From Albifimbria verrucaria (lineage: Eukaryota > Ascomycota > Sordariomycetes > Hypocreales > Stachybotryaceae), in the NCBI GenBank assembly GCA_020081605.1, contig JAHREC010000018.1:1240001-1304000 (forward strand): a stretch of 64,000 nucleotides of DNA, written 5' to 3'. The position numbers were made by a program, and so were the translations under genes. The notes under the pieces are model-generated. The model saw nothing but the letters and a program-made list of their open reading frames with translations. It was not told the origin of the DNA and did not search any database. This document shows positions 34,801 through 47,290 of the stretch, piece by piece (the stretch's first letter is position 1; every line of letters begins with the position of its first letter).

Positions 34801-37800
34801 CTTCGCGAGATGGTCGACCTTCGACATCAGCAGTGGTTTGCCAGTCACCTTGTCGGGGAGCGTGCTAAGATGCAACCCAACTACCACCACGTCTACCTGG
34901 AGTTGGTCAAACTTTTCGAGGACAAGACACTGTGGAGCGAGGTGCTCCGTGAAACTTATATCAGTGTAGCTCGTATGCTGAATTCGGAAGCAACCATGCA
35001 GAACTCAACTGAGAGGACGCACCTGAAGAATCTTGGTGGATGGCTTGGCCTTCTCACACTTGCTCGAGATCGTCCCATCAAGCACAAAAATATTGCATTC
35101 AAGCAGTTACTGATGGAAGCACACGACACAAAGAGACTCATCGTCGTGATTCCCTTTGTGTGCAAGGTCCTGCTACAGGGTGCATCTTCTGCTGTGTTCC
35201 GACCGCCAAACCCTTGGTTGATGGACATTATCCATCTTCTTATTGAACTCTACCATCATGCCGAGTTGAAACTGAACCTGAAGTTTGAGATTGAGGTACT
35301 CTGCAAAGGCTTGAACCTAGACCACAAGAGTATTGAGCCCTCGGGCGAGATCTTAAACCGGCCAACCATCGAAGAGGTGGCAGCTGAAGTCATTCCCAAG
35401 AGCAGCTCGAGGCATTTGAGAGCCTATCAATCAACGGTCTCGGATCGGCTGTCGGTGCTGTTTTGTCCCCTCAAGCAGTTGCTCCTACCATCCCCGACCT
35501 CGGCCCTCTCATCACAATCCCCAACAAACGAGATGGTGGTCAGCACCACACGTCTTCACGAAATTGTTCGAAGCGCCCTCACCCGAGCTCTTCAGGACAT
35601 CATCCAGCCAGTGGTCGACCGCTCTGTAACCATTGCTGCGATATCGACACAGCAAATGATTCGCAAGGATTTTATTTCCGAAGGTGACGAGAACCGCGTC
35701 CGAACGTCTGCCATTAATATGGTTAAGGCAACTGCTGGCAGTTTAGCTCTGGTCACTTCCAAGGAGCCCTCCGAGCAAATTTCACGAACTATATGCGCAA
35801 TCTATCTAATGACCTTCCTTCAGGTCTTCCTGAAGGTACCATTATTATGTGTGTCAATTCGAATCTCGACTTGGCCTGCAATATCATCGAAAAGCAAGCG
35901 GAAGAGCGAGCCGTACCAGAGATCGAAGATATGATCGAGGTTGATCTGGAGACTCGACGACGCCACCGCGCTCAGCGGCCCAACGAACCTTTCTATGAGG
36001 CGCCACTGAACCGCTGGGCCATGACGATTCCTAACCCTTATAAACTGTCACCAAACATCAACGGACTTAACCCCGAACAAATGGCAATTTACGAGGACTT
36101 TGCTCGACAGCCCCGCAACAACGTGGGACCTGCACCATCCCATGCTCCTTCAACCTCGGATGCAACCAGATCTATGGCAAATGAAGTTTTGCAGGAGCCT
36201 TATAACGCAATCCCAAATCTGCCTACACCTGCCGAGACCCCTCTCTCCAGCACCTCGGTTCGATGCAGCCTTACCCTCCTGTCCACACTCCTGCAGCTGG
36301 CGCAATGTCCAGTGGCCGAACTCCTGGATTTCAAATGGATGTGCGAGGCTTGGCTGAGCGTGTGAACAAGTTGCTTCAGGAGCTCCTTCGTGTTGCAGGC
36401 GAGGCGCGCGAGGACCACTTCTTGGGTCTCCTCGCCCACATCCTGTCTTGGATGTCGTGGATGCTCTTGTCCAGCTTATTATCGAGACCTCGCAGAATTC
36501 AGAAGAATTTGCCATTTATGCTGCGGACCAAATCAGTGCACTCATCTTCAACCAAGTTGAGGACAACCTGACTTTGGAAAGTCTTGTTCATGTCCTGGAG
36601 ACTTTGAGGAAGATTTCCGGACCTGCTCTCAACAGCCGTGTACGCACATTCTTTAGCCAACAACCAGGACCCAATTTTCTGAGCTTGCCATTGCTCGCTG
36701 CTCTAGTCCGTACCGACTTGTTGGATTGGAGAAACATTGACCTCGCACTTTCCAAGGTCCTGGACGCTCGGAAGGAAAGCTCTTTGGAGTTCCTGGAGCA
36801 CTTGTTAGATCTTACGTTACTCAGCAGCCGCCCGATAGCATTGTACGCAGACTTTGTTCGTACGCTCGAGGCCGCATGGGCTTGGATATGCGAGGACCCC
36901 AACTCGGCTGTTGGACAACGACTCAAGAGTAAGCTGCAAGGCTCAGGTCTGTCCCCACCTGCAGAGCTCACTAGCGACGACTCTGCCGCAGCCCGGCATG
37001 AGCAGATGGAGTACGTCTTTGAAGAGTGGGTGCATCTCTGCAGCAACTTGAACTCTTCGGGCAAGGCATCTGCGCTTCTCATCGAACAGCTGCAATCAAA
37101 GCAGATACTTCGCAACCGAGACGATTTCTTCCTCTTTGTCCGCATTGCCATTGACCTTTCTACGGATCGCTTCGAGCACTTTATGCACTCCGGCGTTTCT
37201 GGCGATGCGTACATGATGGTGGATGCCCTGGCAAAGATGATTAGCGTTTTCGTCGGCCAGCAGAGCAATGGGCCGACATCCCGCTCATCATTCTTGGACT
37301 CAACACTGGCACTTATCAACCTCGTGGTTAACCATCATCATGTCAAGCGTGGGGACCACTTTAACCAGAGAGTTTTCTTCCGCTTGTTCTCTGTTCTGCT
37401 CCACGAAGTACACGCCATTGACGAGGTGTCCGACGAAGAGAGGCGAGATCTGCTGCTCAAGTTCGCGACTAGGTTCGAGCGCTTAGGGCCGCAGTACTTG
37501 CCAGGTTTCACTTTTGCCTGGCTCAGCCTCCTCCAGCACCGTGCCTTCTTGCCGGATATCCTCCAGCTACCTGATAACGCAGGTTGGGCACCTTTGCGGC
37601 TCTTGTCTGCCAGCTTCTTGACAACCTCGGCGAGCAACTCAAGACATTCAGTGTGTCCCCAGTGGCCAAGGAGATCTACCGAGCAACCTTGAAGTTCCTC
37701 GTCATCTTGCAGCATGACTTCTCCGACTTCATTGCGGCGAACCATGTCAAATTGTGTGCAAGCATTCCGCCTCACTGCACTCAGCTGCTCAATGCCGTTT

Positions 37801-38555
37801 TGGCAGCCAACCCACAGCAAAACTACAACAAGATGGAACGTACTGAAGATTCAAGGATCTTCCCTGGTCTTATCGAGGAAGCGACAGGCATTCTTAGGGA
37901 GAGCGGTCTGCTTAACGTGCTTGAGCTCCTCCTTGAGAATGGCACTTCAGAGGAACTGATTGCACAGCTTGTGCACACCATAACTCATGACGGTCCCAAG
38001 ACAACCACCTATGGCCACGTGCCAGTCATGGCGAACATCCAGGTCATTGGTGCTGCTGTTGTCTATATCGGCCACCACGCAGCTGAGCGAGCATCCCAGG
38101 CAGGCGAATCTTTCACAATCTCTGGCAATGAATCCGAAGTGGCAACGCTGTCACTCCTTGTGCACGAGCTCCCAGCTGAGGCACGATATTACTTCATCTC
38201 TAACATGGTCAACCAGTTGCGATTCCCCAACGCGTACACAGATTTCTTTAGTCAAGCAATCTTGTACATCTTTGGAAAGGATCTGAACGATCCTGAAGAG
38301 TCAGATATCCGCCAAGAGATTACACGGATACTTCTCGAGCGACTAGTAGGCTTCTGGCCACAGCCATGGGGACTTATGTACACGATCCTGGAGCTGGTCA
38401 AGAACGAGAAGTACATGTTCTTTGACCTGCCTTTCATTAAGTCAACTCCTGAGGTAAGAACCACCTTGAAACAATTGTTACTATTTCTTTCGAGCGAGGC
38501 TAATTTCTATGAATAGGTCGCGGAACGATTTGCATCAGTTCTCCAGCGCGCATGA
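31801..38555 (+). CDS. NOT1: CCR4-NOT complex scaffold subunit NOT1 (start unresolved)
   Basis: Giant scaffold of the main cytoplasmic mRNA deadenylase. About 2200 codons are present, the family size. The supported frame begins around 31801 (first ATG 31849) with a Ser/Pro-rich lead, then LTKIVVAQVYLLLSTIKEDK, KYFTRLVAGNAPQIFPGLNR and an N-terminal HEAT region. A TTP-binding-like part (34130-34350, VRNIVEILNRYKHSRDSLDQ) and the CAF1-binding MIF4G part (RIQFVLNNITEGTLQSMCNE, about 34740-35340) follow. Next is the DUF3819 part (TTRLHEIVRSALTRALQDII, about 35540-35900) and the Not1 C-terminal domain, ending ERFASVLQRA at 38555. Introns: 32099-32156, 32482-32538, 38455-38517. About a dozen frame breaks, for example A6 at 34124-34129, C4 near 34697, and others near 32762, 34343, 35402, 35520, 35768, 36257, 36424 and 37596. 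All are consistent with one lost base. Confidence 0.93.
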
Positions 38556-38973
38556 GGGACGGGCACAGAGTGTCAGGGACAGGAACTGAAAAGCACGACA
38601 AGGTGCTTGGGAATGGTAGACCCAACATATTACAAGGCCATGAAATGTATATAGCAGCAGATCTGGGATTGGCCTATAATGAGTGCTGCTCCCTAATGAT
38701 GGAACAGGCACCTTTAGATTCCCAGGGTATAGATTTTGTGCCAGAAAGTCGACGGGCGATTTTGTATGGGGAACAAGACGCACACGACCAAAGGCACGGT
38801 GTAATACTGTATCAAATGTACGATAAAGTAGCTCTTACGCATTGACAAGAAATATTTACGGCGACGGGATATGATTTGATGACAGCTGAACCATGATGTA
38901 GTCTCTAGACGCGATAGCGCTTGGCGAGCGAGCGGGAAGACGAATGAGCGGATACTAGTCTCAGTAGTTTGAG
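38556..38973. other. Convergent intergenic region NOT1 / PhzF-like
   Basis: About 420 bp, no gene recognised. Confidence 0.55.
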
Positions 38974-39889
38974 CTAGATGGTGATGGTGCCTCGCATGAC
39001 CTGGACCGCGGCGCCAGCAAGAGCCACCTGATCGACCTTGGAGTCCTTGATGTCGACTTCGACAAGGATGTTGCTCTCCTTACCCATCTCGACGCCCTGA
39101 GTGATATCATACTGGAAGGATTGGTTGGGGTCTGTGTTCTCCGTAATGCTAAGATAACTGGACAAGCAGCAGCCAGCACTACCAGTGGCCGGGTCCTCGA
39201 AGGATGCCTCGATCATGCGGGTGCGTAGCGTCACAACTCGCTTGCCGTCCACATCCTTGGGAGCAGCGGTGCGGACAAAGTAGTACCTGCCTATGAATCC
39301 CTGCTGCCACTCCTCATCGAGGAATTGGTCGTGACGGAAGACGGCGGGGTTTAGTGATACCTTGGCCAGGAGATCGACGGACGGCAGCTCGATGAGGATG
39401 AAGTTCATGCCCTTGACGATGCTGAAGACGGGCGCGTTAAGCTCGGCTTGAGAAATCTCGGGGAAGGAGGAAATGTGCGCCAGGGGCAGGTCCTGGACGT
39501 CGCGAAGGCGTCTAGCATGGAGATGGACGTTGTAAGGGATATTGGCTCGGACAGCATCAGGGGCAATTTTGGTGATGGGAATGGGACCGGCCTTGGTAAC
39601 AAGGGTGTCGACGCCTTGGGTCAGTAAGGTGACAGCTGTGCCAATGGTAGGGTGGCCAGCAAAGGGAGCTCGGCGGTGGTGATGAAGATGTCGATCTCGC
39701 GTTGCTTGATGTCATGATCGGCAACGTCATGGATGAAGACGGTCTCGGAGAGGTTGAACTCGCGGGCGACGGCTTGCTTTTGCTCCTGGGACGGCTTGGG
39801 ACCGTTGGCGGGGATGGTGACGACGGCAAGGGATTGCCGCGGAAGCGTGTCCTGGTAAAGACATCGAGGGTCACGAATGGGAGCTCCAT
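38974..39889 (-). CDS. PhzF-family isomerase/epimerase-like protein
   Basis: PhzF fold, two pseudosymmetric diaminopimelate-epimerase-like halves. In bacteria PhzF isomerises a phenazine precursor; fungal members (yeast YHI9 type) have no settled substrate. From ATG 39889: FVTLDVFTRTRFRGNPL, then AVVTIPANG in a shifted frame, and REFNLSETVFI with the conserved Glu that acts as acid/base in the family. ELPFAGHPTIGTAVTLL follows; the second half has ARMIEASFEDPATGSAGCCL. About 305 residues, no intron. Frame breaks in the CCC runs near 39836 and 39665 are each cured by one base. No neighbouring gene suggests a phenazine or other biosynthetic cluster. Confidence 0.88.
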
Positions 39890-41584
39890 GGTTCTTTTGA
39901 AGCTTTAGAGCTGGATTCTATGGCGGTTTGAGGGTAGGGGGTGCGTGGGTGGGGACAGACATGTTTGACAATTTTGGGTGAGCAAAGATGGCCGTTGGCT
40001 TGTCTGCTTGATGCGGAAAGCTAATGAAATCGATGATGACGATGATACTGCTCTATGCTGGTATGAAGGCGTCGTGAGCCGGTTGAAGTTTATTGATGGT
40101 TACTGGAGGGTGAACCTGAGTCAAGGACATGAGACAAGCTGTCTAGAGGAGGGGGCGTGTGAGTCACTTACACGATAGGCGAGAGCTGAGCTTACTGTCC
40201 AATCACGGGCACAAGGATTGCAAAAGGAGTCATAAAGTAGAAAAAATGACTCTGAGTTGAATTGGGTTAAAGGGTTGGCTTGAATTGAATAGTAAGCTGA
40301 ATAATACACACTCACGATGCTTGCCGTTCTCATACGATGCGAACGACTCCTAAAAAATTGGGGTTGGCTGGACAGAAACCCCTCACTGATCAATCAGGTG
40401 AACAAAACATTGGATCGCCAGAAGAAAGACAGGAAGGGCGCCGGGCACGGAAGCGTATCGTGTAAGAGGGTCCAGGGAAGCATGATTGGTTGCTAGCAAG
40501 AGCTAATGTTCGTTCAGCACGAGTTTGGGAGAGCTTGGTGGGTTTGATGGAAGTGGGTAGATCTAGACGGGTTTGGCAATAAGTTTTTGTTGTGTCTGTC
40601 TTCGCCTTCGTTGCTCCGGTTCCCACATCGGAGCGGCGATGGCCTCGACCAGCGTGGGCAATTGGTCTCGACGCTCGAGCACAGCTGTCGAAGATGGGGG
40701 CACGGGTTGAGACGATGCCGAATTGCAATTGACTCTGTGTCGAACCGGTTCAAGGGATGGCTGAAACATGTCTGTGGTGAGCGCAATCTGAGCGTGTGGA
40801 GAACAAGGCACGGTCTCGAGCAGCGATCAGAAACGGTAGTTGGACAACTCTGATTGAGTAGCGAGGAGACGCCTACATAGTATGCTGCAGAACAGAAGAA
40901 GTGGTCCAGGGAGCATCGGACCAAAAGAATGGTCGGCTGAGATAGCGTGCAGCAGAGCCTAGAAGCATGACATGCGCGATGAGGTCGAAGGAGAGCCGTG
41001 TTTCCTAAACAGGCAATGGTGATGCTGGGACTAGGGGATTGGTCAGGCTTGGTGATTCGCCTACCAAAAGGGAATATGTGGGCAATGGCGCTGTTGGATT
41101 GGATCGAGCGATGAAAGCTCATGACGAACCCAATTACGTCTATTCGCTGCTGAACATAGTAGACGTGCTGCTAAGTGGACCAGAAGGCTCCGGGCTTATG
41201 TCCTACTAAACGGTCATGGATGGGCTGCACGCATGCATCCGTACCTGGGTGGTCGTCCCTGTTGTCTTAGCTTTGCGCCGACGAAGATGCTAGCCAGAGC
41301 TTCTTGTTCTTGACCAAAGGTTAAAAAAAAGAGGCAGGGAATCTTCGAACCGCAAAGGGACGAGAAAAGGCGGAGTAGCAATAGCTTGCTTAGATTGGTA
41401 GTCTGCAGATTGACGGTGAGGCAGCATGTGGTTGCTGCAGCTTTTACCGCCTTGCTGTAAGTCGAACGGTTGCGTGGAGTGATGAGCTGCAGGTCGTCTT
41501 ACACATTACACACGTCTGGCAGCATGCGGCCAAGGACATGGTCCGCATTCTGCAGGGTATAAAGGCTGGACTGCTGGAGTAGGA

Positions 41585-41680
41585 AACGTTCCGGAGGAGG
41601 GAGGGAGAAGGAGGAGGGGAAAAGGGGTGCAGGGGAGAGAGGAGGGGACGAAGATGAGGAGGAGGATGATGATGATTGTC
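41585..41680. repeat. Purine-rich (G/A) low-complexity tract
   Basis: The plus strand is almost entirely G and A with repeated GGAGG and GAGGA units, then GAT-type triplets. Confidence 0.75.
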
Positions 41681-41700
41681 GTTGGGCCTGTAGCTGTACA

Positions 41701-41716
41701 TACAGTACGTACTGTA
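41701..41716. repeat. 16-nt perfect palindrome
   Basis: TACAGTACGTACTGTA equals its own reverse complement and is directly followed by further CTGTA units. Confidence 0.8.
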
Positions 41717-43140
41717 CTGTATCTCGCCCCTGGTGCGATCGAGTTCGTGCGGCTCATGACGACCCCATCAGAGACAGCAGCTGAAGCCTCTCAACTCAGC
41801 ACTGCAATTGAGGGACGGTACAGAGAGGGAAGCCGCAGCCATACCTGGTTGAGGAAATGAGATGTTGATTTACATTTAAGGAGAGGGTTGGGAAAAGAAA
41901 AAACGTGATGGAAGAAAAAGAAAAGAAAAGAACTGCCATGCATATGAAGTCACAGTACCTGAGCCCCCTAGTAAGATCTCTCAAAGTACCCTACCTAGTA
42001 ACTTACCTTATTACATGGCCTACCATGGTACAAACAGCACAGCACCGAACCATCGCTCCCGCTGTTGGGCTTCTACCTCATCCTATGCTATGCCATCCAG
42101 CCCACCTTATAGTGCCTTAGAGCTGATCCCAGCAGCACGACCCATGGGCGGTGATTGTTGACTGAAAACCGAGGCCGACAGTGGCCCATTTCCATTTCCA
42201 TTTCCAGTCCTTCCGTCACCAGTTCCAAACGGGAGACCCTTCATGTTTCTAGTCCCCTTCCTTCCGATTTTTCCCATCTCCCACGCCCCTCCCTACTCCA
42301 TCCTCGGCTCCATCGACGACGCTTGTGGCCGGCTCATGGGCTCGTTGCTAGGAGTGCAACGACGTCGAGTAATAAGGCACGCCGCGCGACCAGGTACCGC
42401 TACAAGCGTTGGCGCCGGCCTCCTGCAGCGGCACGCCAGTACTGGGTACCTGGGCGGGGACCTATCCGACTCTTGGGTGCGTGGATTGTATGGAAGGTGT
42501 GGGTCATGGAATGCACCTCCCTTGGGTGACGCTGCTCCGGGGTGGCCTGTGGCCTGTGCCCCACTGACGTTAAGACGACCCCACTTCGGCAAGCATGCAG
42601 CACAGCCGCCAGCCAATGGGCGTGCTCAGGAAAGAAAAAAAGTTCAGAGCTCTCGTGCTCCTGCTGCCTTGCACTCCATTTTTTTCCTTCTTGCTTTTCC
42701 CTGCGCAAAAAAAAATCGCCTGAGCTCTTGCCTCCCCATCCTCAGGTCCCCTTTCCTGCACCAACGCCCACCACACCCCTTCCTTCCCTTCCTCGCCTCA
42801 CCTCTTTCCTTTTGCTCCATCTGCCCTCTCGCCGTTGCAATAACATTGACCGCCCCAGAATCCTACGCGCCCATCCAGTTCAGTTCGATCCCATCTCATC
42901 CCCAATTCCCTTTTCGTCTTATTCTTTTGTCCATCCATCCACCTGGGAATCCCTTCGCCTCCCAGTCGCATCCTCCTTACCTGCATTTCTTTTTGTCCTT
43001 GGCACCCTCGTCGCCAACGCCCCTGCGCCTTGGTCGTTTCCCAACGTCAACGCCCCTTTACTGTCTTTCGTCACCGGTCGTCGTCCCATGGACGTAAACA
43101 ACATCATCGCATACCCATAGACGCATCTACATCATCCACA

Positions 43141-44390
43141 ATGCCTTATAATACTCGTCGCAAGTCTTTGTCGCTGCCCAGCCTGGGCATCCACATACCC
43201 GTCACGCACGCTGCTCGCGCCGCCGCCGCTTCCAAGGCTGCCGCCCGCTCCTCGTCTGCCTCGTTCCCTCGACCTCTTCCTCGTCATCAGCAACTCCTTC
43301 CACATCAGTCGACCGCTCAGCGTCGCCCGAGTCGCATCCGAGTAAACGACTGAAGAGATCGCACGTCGATAACGCATCCGACAATGCCATCGCCATCGAG
43401 CAAACGCCGCCACCTTCGCCCCCGCTGGCAGCAACGCGGATATGACGGAAGCGGCTCCCGTACCGAAGATCGACCTCGAGGGATCAACGACGATATTGTT
43501 GAGGCCGTCATCGTTCAGCTACAGTCCACTGGCAACAGGCCGCATCTTGTAAAAGAGTTGGAGATGGTTCTCGCGCAGCAACTCACCTCGGTCCAACAGT
43601 AAGTCACCTCCTGCTCACGCAACACACCTACGGCCTTTGGATCACGCAGTCACTAACAATCCGCCTAGGTCGGCAAATCCCTGCGCCATCATTTCATCAC
43701 GATTGGCTTCATACCTAAAGCGCCCCTGTTGGACTGCCCTCGCACCGTGTCCCTCGCAAAGGAGTTGGAGGCTGTGCACCCACGCCGAACGTACTTCTTC
43801 CTCACGACGTGCCCTCGACAGCCGCTACCCGATCCGAGCACCGTACAGACGAGTCGAGCTGCCATCGTGACCCCTTCGGTATCACTCACAGACGACTCTG
43901 GTTCGGATGATGCGGAAGGCCGTCGCCGCGAGTTGAGCCCCTCGCCCGAGGTCGATCTATCACCACCCGAATTCGACGATGTGGACGACGATGTTGTGAT
44001 GCCCATCACCCCTATCGGTTCTCTCCCACTCGTTACATTCGATACACTCGCGATACGCGACGCGACTCTCCTCCCTTGGAGAAGGACGAGCGCGAATTTA
44101 CACAGACTGCCGATGTGCTGCAGAAGCGCAAACTCAGCGATGTACTGCCCTCGACAGAGAACTCAAACATGGAATATGGCTATCGCGATGATTTGTGGTT
44201 TGGTGACAGCCGTCCCATTCCCTCCGCCACATTCCTCACTAGCCCTGCTATGCGGCCGAGCATAGTCAGCAACTTCCGCAAAGAAGACGAGGCCGAGTCT
44301 TGGAACAAGCTCAACAAATTATTCGAATGGGATCAGGGCGCTGAAAGCATCGAGATTGATGAGCTTGACTACCTACTAGATGCATGCTAG
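43141..44390 (+). CDS. GDS1-like winged-helix protein
   Basis: Fungal nuclear protein related by pattern to yeast Gds1, whose loss affects growth on glycerol; biochemical role unknown. ATG 43141 opens MPYNTRRKSLSLPSLGIHIP. A Ser-rich stretch leads to the winged-helix part: GINDDIVEAVIVQLQSTGNR, HLVKELEMVLAQQL, an intron (43599-43668), SANPCAIISSRLASYLKRP, then AKELEAVHPRRTYFFLTTCP. The C-terminal half is acidic and Ser-rich (LSPSPEVDLSPPEFDDVDDD) and ends WDQGAESIEIDELDYLLDAC. Frame breaks near 43275, 43435 and 43750, with another near 44035-44080, are mostly cured by one base. The family assignment is from memory of fungal GDS1 proteins. Confidence 0.72.
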
Positions 44391-44730
44391 ATGTAAAGAT
44401 TGTTTTGACGGCGCAAAAGGTGTTGGATGGCACGACGCAAAACAAGTCGGTCTTGGAACAAAATTGGTTTGGAGTTTTGAGATCATATCAGGTTGGGATG
44501 AGCTTGCATTTGTCTTTTTGTATATTTAGATGATTACAGGCACCGGGCGCTCTGGGCGAAGGGATCTTTTGTAAAATATGACCGCGGCAGAAAAACCGCA
44601 TGCACATATACATATAATTAAGGACATGCCACTCCTAATCTTCTTACATTATTCTCCTATACTCATTGTGAAGCATGCGTAATTATTTTGGTGTGGTAAT
44701 ACAATAATGATACAACATAGAGATCAGTAC
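44391..44730. other. Convergent intergenic region
   Basis: About 340 bp, AT-rich, nothing recognised. Confidence 0.55.
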
Positions 44731-45985
44731 TCAGGCATTGTCCTTGACCTTGAGTTCGACCCAGATCAACGTTCCCATCTGTAGAATGTTTGGTCGTTCT
44801 ATCTTCACCACTTCAAGTCCAGGAGTTCTTTTCGCAGCCTCTTCCACCAAGGCTGGAATGTCTCGATTCCACCAACACCCGAACTTGTCAAAGTGTTTCC
44901 ATGCGTTCTTATCCAAAAGGCCGTTGATAACGCCATACCATCCCTTGCCGTGCTCCAACAAAATGATGCGCCCCGTTTCAGGCTTGACCACAGTAGCGAG
45001 GTTGGCGAGGACGGCGACAGGATCAGAGACGGAGCAGAGACCGAAAGTCTGGATGACAGTGTCGTATTTAGAGGGTGTGGAAGGGGAGTCTGGTCCTGTG
45101 ACTGACTTTGAAGAGAAAGCCGGCAGGGGAGCGGGCGGTGCGCATCGGAGTTGATGAAGCGGAGAAGTCCGCCAAGGTAGGAGAGCTCACCACCGGTGTG
45201 GTCCGCCATGGTTGAAGCCTTGACGACGGGGGCAGATGAGGCCATGGGAGGTACGGCCTTGACGAGCTTTTGACGGGCGACGTCGAGCATGTCGACGGAG
45301 ATATCCAGCCCAGTAAACGATATTATGCCGCTACGAGGCCCTTGTTTCTGAGCTGGTGCGTTGCCGGAAGCAGCTGCCGCTGCGGCGCCGAGGGCATCCC
45401 AGTCGTAGTACTCGAGGTTTCGACCCGTGCCCATGGCAAGCTCAAGCACATGTCCCCTAGCTTGTTGCGCAAGTCTCTTGCGAAGACCAATGATGCCCAT
45501 CCACCACTCCTGCCAATTGAGGTCTTTGTCGAATTGCTCGGCGTTGTCGCCCGTGAGCGCAGGCGGCCGACCGGTCGGTTGGGAGTGCTCGGCGCCGTCG
45601 CGGCAGACGCCTCCCCATCCTTGTAAGAGGCGGCGACAGTTCCGACAATATAGAAACCGAGAAAGCCAGATAGCAGGGCAGCGCCCGAGAGGGGCAGCCA
45701 GGACTTTCGCCAGATGGACAGGAGAGTGTCGGGTTCGGGAGGAGGCGGCGATGGTCGTTGCGGGAGGTGGGCATTGGGAGGTCTAGAATTGCTAGAGCCT
45801 CAATGTCAGGGTCACAGCTAACATGGCCATTACGGGTGCAAGTGGTTCTTACGATTTGTACTTTTTCGAAGCGCGTCGGGGCGCTGAGTTCTTGGATAGG
45901 TTTATCGCATCGCGGGCTGAAGAGCTGGCCAAGCGGCGCTGGGGCTGGCCAGGGCCCTGGCGAATCCGCGCATGACGGTGGTCAT
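44731..45985 (-). CDS. OMS1-like mitochondrial SAM-dependent methyltransferase
   Basis: Class I methyltransferase anchored in the mitochondrial inner membrane by family resemblance to yeast Oms1; substrate unknown. ATG 45985 starts MTTVMRGFARALASPSAAWP, a basic presequence-like stretch. An intron at 45792-45852 follows KKYKS. One membrane helix (WLPLSGALLSGFLGFYIVGT) precedes the catalytic domain: DLNWQEWWMGIIGLRKRLAQ, motif I VLELAMGTGRNLEYYD, FTGLDISVDMLDVARQKL, DTVIQTFGLCSVSDPVAV and GRIILLEHGKGWYGVINGLL, ending at 44731. Frame breaks near 45938, 45552 and 45137 are each restored by one base. About 370 residues. Confidence 0.84.
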
Positions 45986-47055
45986 TGAATGCGCATCTCC
46001 GTCGCGGAGAGGTCAATTCCAGCTACTCGCTTCTGTGAGCGGTTGTGTTCCTGGCGGTGGTTGAGGTCGCTGGGGATTCAAGATCGGCACCAAGAAAAAA
46101 GGCGTCAACGTTGGAGTCGCTTGGATGCATGTGCCAGTATGGAAGAGGGACGGCCCGACACTTCGGATCCGGTGGCTTCTAGCGGGTCAAGGGGACCAAA
46201 AGGCGGGCCCTTGTAGTAGGAGATGCCCACTCCGCTCCGAAAAGCAGCATAGATGGGATACATGAATATTTAGACCAGTTGATGGCATGTCCTTTCCTGT
46301 TCATTTTACTGACATTGTCGCACTGCCTGTATAACAGCCTACGTGCGAATAAAAGAGCCCAATTGGAATAGTGTGTGTGGTTATTAGGTATTTACATGTC
46401 AAGCCCACTATTCACGGCACATGTTCCCAGATTGGAAGCAGCTCTTTGTTGTGTACTATTAAGTTGAAGAACAGAGCCGGTGATATAGTGATAAGACTGG
46501 ATTTGTTGCTAGACGTAAAATGATTTGGTTGTCCTCTTCCTCAAGTTTGCTTTGCTGTTCTGCCTAGGCATTACTGTGCAATTATTAAAACATGGCTACT
46601 TCTTCCAAAAGACAGAAAGAGGCCATTTTACTCAAAGGACTTGCTCATGATAAACGATACAATCTAGATTAAGCAGTTTAAAGAGTAGAGGTCTACATTC
46701 AGCTTAATGATATTTTGTTTAACTAAGCGTACCAGAGAGAACCTATTGTGTTCAGAATGGAAACGGCAGATGAACTATATAGATCCCCTTCGAGTCTGCC
46801 TTACTGTTAACTCTGCCTTCTGCTGGCCTAATCAATTATCCCCTAACCAATGGGGGTTAACGTGCATTTGTCTTTGGCTTTGGGTATGGCTTTGTTGAGC
46901 CTGGAGATATGCTATTATAATGAGCACCTGCTTAGGAGTTGGAAAATGGCAAAATTTATCTTCGTGAGATAGAGATCGCAAGCATGTTGGGCTGCGCTAA
47001 TTTGGACGATGTCCCAAGCCTAACTTATACCAAATTTATGATCCTATCTCGTATC
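45986..47055. other. Intergenic, AT-rich
   Basis: About 1.07 kb between the methyltransferase start and tRNA-Leu. Apart from AT-rich composition, nothing is recognised. Confidence 0.5.
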
Positions 47056-47168
47056 GGTAAGGTGGCCGAGTGGTTAAGGCGCTGCACTCAAGAACGTGTT
47101 CTTCCGCTTTGAGAAAAAGTGGTATTGCAGTGGGGTGACCCGCAGGAGTTCGAATCTCCTTCTTACCA
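47056..47168 (+). tRNA. tRNA-Leu(CAA) with intron
   Basis: Class II tRNA. The acceptor stem GGTAAGG pairs with TCTTACC (one G-T wobble), followed by discriminator A at 47168. D arm GCC...GGC; anticodon stem CTGCA/TGCAG with anticodon CAA at 47089-47091. An intron of about 32 nt (47093-47124) contains TTTGAG, which can pair with the anticodon region CTCAAG, the usual arrangement for this tRNA. The long variable arm has GGGTGACCC, and the T arm is AGGAG-TTCGAAT-CTCCT. Confidence 0.93.
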
Positions 47169-47173
47169 GAGTT

Positions 47174-47183
47174 TCTTTTTTTG
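47174..47183 (+). terminator. RNA polymerase III T-run terminator
   Basis: A T run (TTTCTTTTTTT) begins a few bases after the tRNA discriminator base. Confidence 0.8.
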
Positions 47184-47290
47184 ACTTGTGTATCAATCAA
47201 TTCATGAGCAATCATAGTCTTTTGCCCATTTCCAAAGAATGATTGTTTTGAACGAGGTACATATATATGCTGGATAACGAACTCATAAGA

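Larger units (their letters stand above)
39890..43140. other. Long intergenic region and leader of the GDS1-like gene
   Basis: 3.25 kb without a convincing gene, although long low-complexity ORFs occur. It holds a purine-rich tract (about 41585-41680), a 16-nt perfect palindrome at 41701-41716, and a C/T-rich tract at 42160-43140, probably the long leader or core promoter of the next gene. Confidence 0.5.

Noticed and set aside
38974..39889. Phenazine biosynthesis cluster
   Set aside because: PhzF-family proteins are common in fungi without phenazines, and the neighbours are NOT1 and a GDS1-like gene.
40514..41122. 202-codon minus-strand ORF
   Set aside because: Cys/Ser/His-rich, unlike any protein I know, no splice sites, and overlapping ORFs in other frames are of similar size.
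42243..43097. 284-codon plus-strand ORF
   Set aside because: Composition is Pro/Phe/Leu/Ser from a C/T-rich leader tract; overlapping ORFs in two other frames are equally long, which points to low complexity.
43141..45985. Secondary metabolite cluster with the methyltransferase
   Set aside because: The methyltransferase has a mitochondrial presequence and OMS1-like architecture; no synthase is near.
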